This document shows positions 6,616 to 10,725 of a DNA stretch of 10,725 nt, in pieces. Position numbers and translations under genes: made by a program. The stretch comes from an uncultured Bacteroidota bacterium (lineage in GTDB: Bacteria > Bacteroidota > Bacteroidia > Chitinophagales > Chitinophagaceae). The notes beneath the pieces were generated by a model. The model saw only the letters and a list, made by a program, of their open reading frames with translations, did not search any database and had not been told where the DNA came from. The stretch spans positions 1 through 10,725 of the forward strand of contig CAMLKS010000049.1 of the NCBI GenBank assembly GCA_946480675.1, given 5' to 3'. Position 1 is the first letter of the stretch; the number at the start of each line of letters is the position of its first letter.

Positions 6616-7797
6616 TTATTGAAATGAAGCAACGCTTTGCGCTGCCACGGTTTGTTGTGCTTTTACCAGCGCCTGATCTATATCTTTTATCAGGTCTTCT
6701 ACATTTTCAAGGCCTACGCTCAGGCGCACTAAGCTATCAGCCACACCGCTTGCACGGCGCTTTTCGGCAGGTATCGATTTGTGGGTCATTTGTGCAGGGT
6801 GGCACAACAGGCTCTTCACACCGCCCAGGCTTTCCGCCAGTTTAAAGTATTTGGTGTTACATACCACAGCCTTCGCAGCTTCTTCCGTATCTACTTTCAG
6901 GGTGAAGGATATAACACCACCAAAACCACTTTGCTGTTTGGCAGCTATATCATGATTGTGGTGCGTAGCCAGGCCGGGATAGTATATCTTATCAATTGCG
7001 GGGTGGCTAGCAAGATATTCCGCCACTGCCTGCGCATTGCGCGAGTGTTGCTGCACGCGCAGTTCCAGTGTTTCTATACCGCGTATTACCAGCCAGCTAT
7101 CGTGCGGAGACAGTATCGCGCCACTCGCATTCTGAATGAATTTTATCTGGTCGCCCAGCTCTTGTGTTGCAGATATCACAATGCCAGCTATCAGGTCGCT
7201 ATGGCCACCCAGGTATTTGGTAGCGCTGTGTATTACAATGTCGGCACCCAATGCTATAGGCTGCTGCAATACTGGTGATGCGAACGTGTTGTCTACGCAC
7301 AGCAACACATTGTGCTGTTTGGCTATTTTGGCAATGCTTTCAATATCGCTGATCTTCAGTGTAGGGTTGGTAGGAGTTTCCAACCATATCAGTTTGGTTT
7401 GCGGCGTAATGGCATCCAGCACGTTGGCTACATCTGTAGTGTCTACATAATTCACCTTGATGCCAAACTTGGCGTATATATGTGTGAACAGGCGAAAGGC
7501 GCCACCGTATATATCATCTACGGCCAATATCTCATCTCCGCTTTGCAGCAGCTTTACTACCGCATCGATGGCAGCAAGGCCGCTTGCAAAAGTAGAAGCT
7601 CTCTCTCCACCTTCCAGTTGGGCTACAATTTTTTCAAGTGTTTCGCGTGTGGGGTTGTTGCTGCGTGCATAATCAAAGCCTTTATGCTCGCCCGGCGCTT
7701 CCTGCACAAAGGTGGACGTTTGATAAATGGGAACAGCTATGGAACCTGTCAGTGGATCTACGGGAATGCTGTGGATGATCTTAGTTGCGTTGCTCAT
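6616..7797 (-). CDS. metB: Cystathionine gamma-synthase-type PLP enzyme (Cys/Met metabolism family)
   Basis: This 393-residue enzyme belongs to the Cys/Met metabolism PLP family, which forms or splits cystathionine or makes homocysteine from activated homoserine. Visible sites are Y43 and R45 in FDYARSNNPTR (cofactor phosphate from the neighbouring subunit), Y97 in DDIYGGAFRLF (stacks on PLP), D169 in VDNTFASP (pyridine nitrogen), the PLP lysine K194 in SATKYLGGHSD, and ESLGGVKSL near 322-330. The segment after Y97 is GGAF rather than the GCTF I associate with methionine gamma-lyase, so a lyase of that type is unlikely. Cystathionine gamma-lyase and O-acetylhomoserine sulfhydrylase cannot be excluded by motif alone. 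The SAM riboswitch upstream and hom downstream favour the biosynthetic direction, probably gamma-synthase. The start at 7797 is preceded by ACCAGGAAATAAA, an AGGA at usable spacing that a long-range hairpin could hide. Confidence 0.9.
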   Translation of the reverse strand: MSNATKIIHSIPVDPLTGSIAVPIYQTSTFVQEAPGEHKGFDYARSNNPTRETLEKIVAQLEGGERASTFASGLAAIDAVVKLLQSGDEILAVDDIYGGAFRLFTHIYAKFGIKVNYVDTTDVANVLDAITPQTKLIWLETPTNPTLKISDIESIAKIAKQHNVLLCVDNTFASPVLQQPIALGADIVIHSATKYLGGHSDLIAGIVISATQELGDQIKFIQNASGAILSPHDSWLVIRGIETLELRVQQHSRNAQAVAEYLASHPAIDKIYYPGLATHHNHDIAAKQQSGFGGVISFTLKVDTEEAAKAVVCNTKYFKLAESLGGVKSLLCHPAQMTHKSIPAEKRRASGVADSLVRLSVGLENVEDLIKDIDQALVKAQQTVAAQSVASFQ

Positions 7798-7801
7798 TTT
7801 A

Positions 7802-7865
7802 TTTCCTGGTTTTTTGTTGTTACGAAATGTTGTTATCGTTTCGATACGAATCCGTTACCAGGAAA
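7802..7865 (-). other. Long-range inverted repeat covering the ribosome entry site of the PLP-enzyme gene
   Basis: In the transcript, TTTCCTGGT (7865-7857) is perfectly complementary to ACCAGGAAA (7810-7802). The second arm ends four bases before the start codon and contains the only Shine-Dalgarno-like sequence, AGGA. The 46-base interval includes a small internal hairpin, TATCG-TTT-CGATA on the plus strand (7834-7846). Pairing would hide the start region and could give translational control on top of the riboswitch. The complementarity is seen; a regulatory role is inferred. Confidence 0.45.
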
Positions 7866-7888
7866 GACATTACCGGGAGTGCTTCAGC

Positions 7889-7904
7889 ATTGCATAGGTG
7901 CAAT
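7889..7904 (-). other. Hairpin directly behind the riboswitch terminator
   Basis: ATTGCA and TGCAAT form a perfect 6-bp stem around a 4-base loop (CCTA in the transcript). It begins immediately after the terminator T-run and so exists only in read-through transcripts. It might stabilise the 5' region of the full-length message or slow polymerase just past the terminator. Function unknown. Confidence 0.35.
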
Positions 7905-7936
7905 AAAAAAGCTCTCCCGATAAATCAGAAGAGCTT
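7905..7936 (-). terminator. Riboswitch-controlled intrinsic terminator
   Basis: In the transcript, AAGCTCTTC (7936-7928) pairs with GGAGAGCTT (7917-7909), a 9-bp stem with one G-U pair. An extra U-G pair (7927-7918) can close the 8-base loop. A run of six T (7910-7905) follows. It lies about 50 bases behind the SAM-I aptamer and 108 bases before the PLP-enzyme start, the standard position for S-box transcription attenuation. Confidence 0.88.
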
Positions 7937-7987
7937 AGCTATGTTAAGGCCATGAGGCCGGTATCACTAATTTGCGTCTGACTTATC
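7919..7987 (-). promoter_or_regulatory. Antiterminator pairing between aptamer P1 and terminator
   Basis: The segment GATAAGTCAGA (7987-7977), whose first six bases are the 3' strand of aptamer helix P1, can form 11 continuous pairs with TCTGATTTATC (7929-7919), the loop and inner stem of the terminator. Ten pairs are Watson-Crick and one is G-U. P1 and this helix exclude each other. Without SAM the antiterminator forms and transcription continues; with SAM, P1 holds its strand and the terminator forms. A small GGCC-TCAT-GGCC hairpin lies between the arms. The pairing is read directly; the switching logic follows the known S-box mechanism. Confidence 0.8.
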
Positions 7988-8093
7988 TGCCCCACATTGC
8001 TGCGGGATGGAATTAGCACCAGTTCTCAATGCATTGCACTGAGGAGGTTGCTAAGGTATCATCGGGCCATAACCCTCCACCTTTCTTGATAAG
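7982..8093 (-). promoter_or_regulatory. SAM-I (S-box) riboswitch aptamer
   Basis: The minus strand carries the whole S-box core in order. P1 5' strand CTTATC (8093-8088) is followed by AAGA. Then come GGTGGAGGG (8081-8073), GGCCCGATGA (8068-8059) with the kink-turn GATGA, and GCAACC (8051-8046). The P3 hairpin is CTCAGTGCA/TGCATTGAG (8043-8025). GGTGCTAATTCC (8020-8009) follows, then the P4 hairpin CCCGCA-GCAA-TGTGGG (8006-7991) with a GNRA loop, and the P1 3' strand GATAAG (7987-7982). The aptamer binds S-adenosylmethionine and here should switch off the metB-hom operon when SAM is plentiful. It fills most of the 453-base gap between the PLP enzyme and the divergent LpxH gene. Confidence 0.96.
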
Positions 8094-8114
8094 AGATGTT
8101 GTAAAGAACTGGTG

Positions 8115-8147
8115 CAAAGATATAAGCGCACTTTTCAAACTTCCAAA
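8115..8147 (-). promoter_or_regulatory. Bacteroidota-type promoter of the SAM riboswitch-metB-hom operon
   Basis: TATCTTTG (8122-8115) matches the -7 consensus TAnnTTTG exactly, and TTTG (8147-8144) matches the -33 element, with 21 bases between. Transcription should start at about 8105-8110, just before the riboswitch P1 helix, giving a leader of roughly 310 bases. Position and exact consensus make this the best promoter in the window. Confidence 0.8.
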
Positions 8148-8221
8148 TAATTTTTTTCGTGTTGCTGAAAAAGGTAGCTGGCACCCGTTAGTCAATACCG
8201 GTAGAATTCCACATTTTACAG

Positions 8222-8229
8222 TAACTTCG
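8222..8229 (+). promoter_or_regulatory. Weak candidate promoter -7 element for the LpxH operon
   Basis: TAACTTCG is one base off TAnnTTTG and lies 21 bases before the chosen LpxH start. I see no TTG at 17-23 bases upstream, so the -33 part is missing. It is listed because the divergent gene must have a promoter in 8094-8250 and nothing better is visible. Confidence 0.25.
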
Positions 8230-8250
8230 CACCCCATCCGGCCCATAAAA

Positions 8251-9009
8251 ATGGATATACCTGAAGGTAAAAAAATTTATTTCGCTTCCGATTTTCACCT
8301 CGGCATACCCGACAGGTCCACAAGCCTTGCGCGTGAAAAACGAATATGCCAGTGGTTGGAGAGCATCAGGGCCGATGCACATCAGCTATACCTTGTTGGC
8401 GATATTTTTGATGCCTGGTTTGAATACAAAAGAGTAGTACCGAAGGGCTACACCCGCTTTCTGGGAAAGCTGGCAGAGCTGACCGATAGTGGTTTACAGA
8501 TAGAAGCTTTTACCGGTAATCATGACCTGTGGATGCGTGGCTATTTTGAAGAAGAGCTGAATATACCTGTGCATCATGAAGCTATTGAACGCACCTTCAA
8601 CGGTAAGAAATTCCTGATAGCACATGGAGATGGCCTTGGCCCCGGAGACCACGGTTACAAGTTTTTAAAAACCGTGCTGCGCAATAGAGTATCGCAATGG
8701 CTATACCGCCGCATACATCCTGATACCGGTGTAGGCATGGCAGAATGGTTTAGCCAGCTGGGCCCCAAACATGGCGTAGAAGACGACCCGTTCCAGGGCC
8801 CTGAAAAAGAATGGCTGGTGCAGTTTGCGTTGGAGAAACTGAAACACGAACATATCGACTACTTTATATTCGGGCACCGGCATATCGCTATAGAATACCC
8901 GCTGCCCGATAATAGCTTGTACGTGAACCTTGGCGACTGGATAAAATTTGATAGCTACGGCGTTTTTGATGGCAAACAACTTTCATTGCAGTATTATAAA
9001 GCGAAATAA
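8251..9009 (+). CDS. lpxH: UDP-2,3-diacylglucosamine diphosphatase (LpxH-like)
   Basis: LpxH cleaves UDP-2,3-diacylglucosamine to lipid X and UMP at the inner membrane face, an early lipid A step. The 252-residue protein has the full calcineurin-like metallophosphoesterase set: FASDFHLG (D14, H16), LVGDIFDAWFEYK (D51), GNHDLW (N90, H91), AHGDGLGPGDHGYKFLK (H125) and GHRH (H209, H211) followed by YVNLGDWI. The GDIFDAWFEYK and GDHGYK segments are typical of LpxH-like proteins of this phylum. The same frame is open back to an ATG at 8029, but that would add 74 residues encoded by the riboswitch and promoter of the opposite strand. The family starts close to the first metal motif, so 8251 is the real start. 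The SixA-like gene begins eight bases after the stop. Other UDP-sugar or phosphodiester substrates cannot be excluded. Confidence 0.92.
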   Translation: MDIPEGKKIYFASDFHLGIPDRSTSLAREKRICQWLESIRADAHQLYLVGDIFDAWFEYKRVVPKGYTRFLGKLAELTDSGLQIEAFTGNHDLWMRGYFEEELNIPVHHEAIERTFNGKKFLIAHGDGLGPGDHGYKFLKTVLRNRVSQWLYRRIHPDTGVGMAEWFSQLGPKHGVEDDPFQGPEKEWLVQFALEKLKHEHIDYFIFGHRHIAIEYPLPDNSLYVNLGDWIKFDSYGVFDGKQLSLQYYKAK

Positions 9010-9017
9010 AACAGTAT

Positions 9018-9518
9018 ATGGAACGTACCCTTGTTATGATAAGGCATGCAAAATCGAGCTGGGCAAACCCATTGCAGAGCGATTTTGAGCGCCCGCTGAA
9101 CGATAGGGGAGAACATGACGCCCCTATGATGGGCGAGCGCCTGAAGCAAAAAGGCATCATACCCGACCTTATCATATCCAGCAAGGCAAAACGTGCCAAA
9201 CAAACAGCTAAAAAGATAGCGGCTGCCATAGGTTACAATGAGGAAAAGATACGCTGGTACGATAGGTTGTATCACTGCATCCCATCCGTGTTTGAAGAAG
9301 TGCTGCACGAAGTAGCAGATGATATAAAAACAGTATTCATTGTAGCACATAACCCCGGCATCACCGATTTTGTAAATGAACTGTCTGATAAATTTAAGAT
9401 AGATAACATGCCTACCTGTGCCGTAGTAGGCGCGCGCTTACAGGCCACAGAATGGAATGAGTTTAACAGCGTTGAAAAGACAGTATTTTTATTTGACTAC
9501 CCCAAGAATGTAATATGA
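9018..9518 (+). CDS. Histidine phosphatase family protein (SixA-like)
   Basis: This 166-residue protein is a short histidine phosphatase (phosphoglycerate mutase superfamily). R9-H10 in MIRHAKSSW carries the phospho-accepting histidine, RPLNDRGEHDAP (25-36) and SSKAKRAKQTA (54-64) are family blocks, and H111 in VAHNPGITDF is the second catalytic histidine. The length and the RHAKSSW form fit the SixA subgroup, whose E. coli member acts on phosphohistidine in signalling or PTS-related proteins; the substrate here is unknown. There is no signal peptide, so it should be cytoplasmic. It lies between LpxH and a sugar-kinase-like fusion, overlapping the latter by ATGA, so the three are translated from one message. 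A role in removing phosphate from a sugar or protein connected to the kinase is inference. Confidence 0.9.
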   Translation: MERTLVMIRHAKSSWANPLQSDFERPLNDRGEHDAPMMGERLKQKGIIPDLIISSKAKRAKQTAKKIAAAIGYNEEKIRWYDRLYHCIPSVFEEVLHEVADDIKTVFIVAHNPGITDFVNELSDKFKIDNMPTCAVVGARLQATEWNEFNSVEKTVFLFDYPKNVI

Positions 9519-10725
9519 CCCCGGTAAAACCCACGCAATCGATCAGTACGTTAGAAAAATTATTTGAAGACCATTTTGGAAAGAAAGCCGAGAGCATAAG
9601 CATGTTGCCTGTGTCCGGCTCAGATAGGCGCTATTACCGCATTTCATCGGGCGATACTACAGCTATCGGCACCTACAATGCCAATATCCAGGAAAATAAT
9701 TCCTACTTCTATTTTACCGATCTTTTTCGCAAGCACCAGATACTGGTGCCTGAAATATATGCTACGGCCAAAGATCGTAAGCACTACCTGCAGCAAGACC
9801 TCGGCGCTACTTCCTTGTTCGATGTGTTGATGAAGGAAGGGCATACCAACGAAGTGCGCCAGTATTTCCATAAAGCATTGGAGCAATTGGCAAAGCTGCA
9901 ATGGATAGCCGGCCGCGAAGCCGATTTCTACCAATGTTTCAGCACGCGTCGCTTTGATGAAAAAGCCATCATGGCCGATCTGTTATATTTCAAATACTAC
10001 TTTGCCGACCTGCAGAATATCCAGTACGATAAAGGCTTGCTGTTTGATGAAATGGAGCAGCTAAGCCGTGAGCTGGGCCGCATACAACCGCAAATGCTGA
10101 TGTACCGCGACTTTCAGAGCCGCAACATCATGGTGCATAATGGTGAGGTTTATTTTATAGACTACCAGGGAGCCATGCAGGGCCCGCCGCAGTACGATAT
10201 TGCATCGCTGCTTTGGCAGGCTAAAGCGCAACTGCCCGACAACTGGAAAGAAGACCTGCTGAATGGCTATGTTACCAGCCTGGGCAAGTTGCAAAACAGC
10301 CGTGTGGAGGAAGTACACTTCCGTCGCGGATATTTGCAATTTGTATTGCTGCGTTTGCTGCAAGTGTTGGGTGCCTATGGCTTCCGTGGTTTGCTGCAGC
10401 ATAAGCCCCATTTTCTCAGTAGTATTGGCCCGGCGCTGAAAAGCCTCGATGGCCTGCTGTCCAACAATCCGCAGCTGCCCGCGTATCAGGAGATACGTAA
10501 GTTGCTCGAGCGTATCTCATCGGCAGATATGCAGCAACGATACACACAACCTGCAAAAAGCGAAACTGTAAAACTGCAGGTGAATATCTGCAGCTTCTCA
10601 TATAAAAACGGTATACCTAAAGATAACGGCACACATGGCGGTGGCTATGTGTTTGATTGCCGCGGCCTACTGAACCCCGGGCGCTATGCGGCTTACAAGC
10701 ACTTTACAGGGCAGGACGAAGTGGT
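9515..10725 (+). CDS. AmgK-like phosphotransferase fused to a RapZ C-terminal domain (runs off the right edge)
   Basis: An open frame of 403 codons starts at ATG 9515, sharing ATGA with the SixA stop, and has no stop before the window end. Residues 1-340 form an aminoglycoside-phosphotransferase-fold kinase. Visible are GSDRRYYRI (35-43) as a nucleotide loop, LQQDLGATSL (92-101) at the hinge, the catalytic loop YRDFQSRNIM (197-206) with D199 and N204, the metal-binding D216 in FIDYQGAMQGPPQYDIASL (214-232), then a helical region. The last segment resembles AmgK, the anomeric kinase for N-acetylmuramate and N-acetylglucosamine in cell-wall recycling. From about residue 353, VNICSFSYKNGIP, YVFDCRGLLNP and HFTGQDEV match the C-terminal domain of RapZ/YvcJ, which in E. 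coli binds glucosamine-6-phosphate and a small RNA. The RapZ P-loop domain is absent. A role as amino-sugar kinase controlled by its RapZ domain is inference. Confidence 0.85.
   Translation, partial: MTPVKPTQSISTLEKLFEDHFGKKAESISMLPVSGSDRRYYRISSGDTTAIGTYNANIQENNSYFYFTDLFRKHQILVPEIYATAKDRKHYLQQDLGATSLFDVLMKEGHTNEVRQYFHKALEQLAKLQWIAGREADFYQCFSTRRFDEKAIMADLLYFKYYFADLQNIQYDKGLLFDEMEQLSRELGRIQPQMLMYRDFQSRNIMVHNGEVYFIDYQGAMQGPPQYDIASLLWQAKAQLPDNWKEDLLNGYVTSLGKLQNSRVEEVHFRRGYLQFVLLRLLQVLGAYGFRGLLQHKPHFLSSIGPALKSLDGLLSNNPQLPAYQEIRKLLERISSADMQQRYTQPAKSETVKLQVNICSFSYKNGIPKDNGTHGGGYVFDCRGLLNPGRYAAYKHFTGQDEV

Noticed and set aside
6616..7797. Methionine gamma-lyase as the function of the PLP enzyme
   Set aside because: The cysteine expected after the active-site tyrosine-glycine of that enzyme is replaced (IYGGAF), and a SAM-repressed operon with hom fits synthesis, not breakdown.
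7312..7923. 203-codon open frame on the plus strand opposite the PLP enzyme
   Set aside because: It is antisense to a well-supported enzyme gene, has cysteine- and tyrosine-rich composition without any recognisable motif, and ends inside the riboswitch terminator region.
8136..8139. A second TTTG as the -33 element of the riboswitch promoter
   Set aside because: It is only 13 bases from TATCTTTG, too close. The TTTG at 8144-8147 with 21 bases fits the known spacing.
8029..8250. Longer reading frame in front of LpxH, starting at ATG 8029
   Set aside because: The extra 74 codons lie over the minus-strand SAM riboswitch and its promoter, and the family begins next to the first metal motif. The open frame here is chance.

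Overview
The window looks like chromosomal DNA of a member of the Bacteroidota, most likely the Chitinophagaceae or a near relative. Three things point this way: heavy use of ATA for isoleucine, a promoter of the TTTG-N21-TAnnTTTG type in front of a SAM riboswitch, and genes typical of the phylum (a TIGR02757 protein, an LpxH-like hydrolase, and a sugar-kinase-like protein fused to a RapZ C-terminal domain). LpxH and a signal-peptide-bearing cyclophilin imply a Gram-negative envelope. This is mostly a housekeeping region. I see no transposon, phage, CRISPR array, tRNA or rRNA.

Left part, minus strand, read from 3754 down to 1: a CorA-type magnesium channel; a family 8 glycosyltransferase coupled to it by a TGATG junction; after 133 bases a B12-binding radical SAM enzyme; and one base later the start of a class I SAM-dependent methyltransferase that runs off the window. 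The last two look like a modification pair, substrate unknown.

Middle, plus strand 3846-5308: a periplasmic cyclophilin followed two bases later by a TIGR02757 protein. The final codons of the second gene form a strong intrinsic terminator, and its stop codon overlaps the stop codon of the convergent gene.

Middle, minus strand 8147 down to 5305: a methionine operon. A Bacteroidota promoter leads into a SAM-I (S-box) riboswitch, an intrinsic terminator with a visible competing antiterminator, a cystathionine gamma-synthase-type PLP enzyme, and a homoserine dehydrogenase. SAM should therefore shut down both homoserine supply and its conversion towards methionine. A second long-range hairpin can cover the sequence just before the PLP-enzyme start codon.

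Right part, plus strand 8251 to the end: an operon of an LpxH-like lipid A enzyme, a SixA-like histidine phosphatase, and, overlapping it by ATGA, a fusion of an AmgK-like anomeric sugar kinase domain with a RapZ C-terminal domain. The last gene is cut by the window end. The fusion is the most interesting protein here: it places amino-sugar phosphorylation next to a domain that, in E. coli RapZ, senses glucosamine-6-phosphate.
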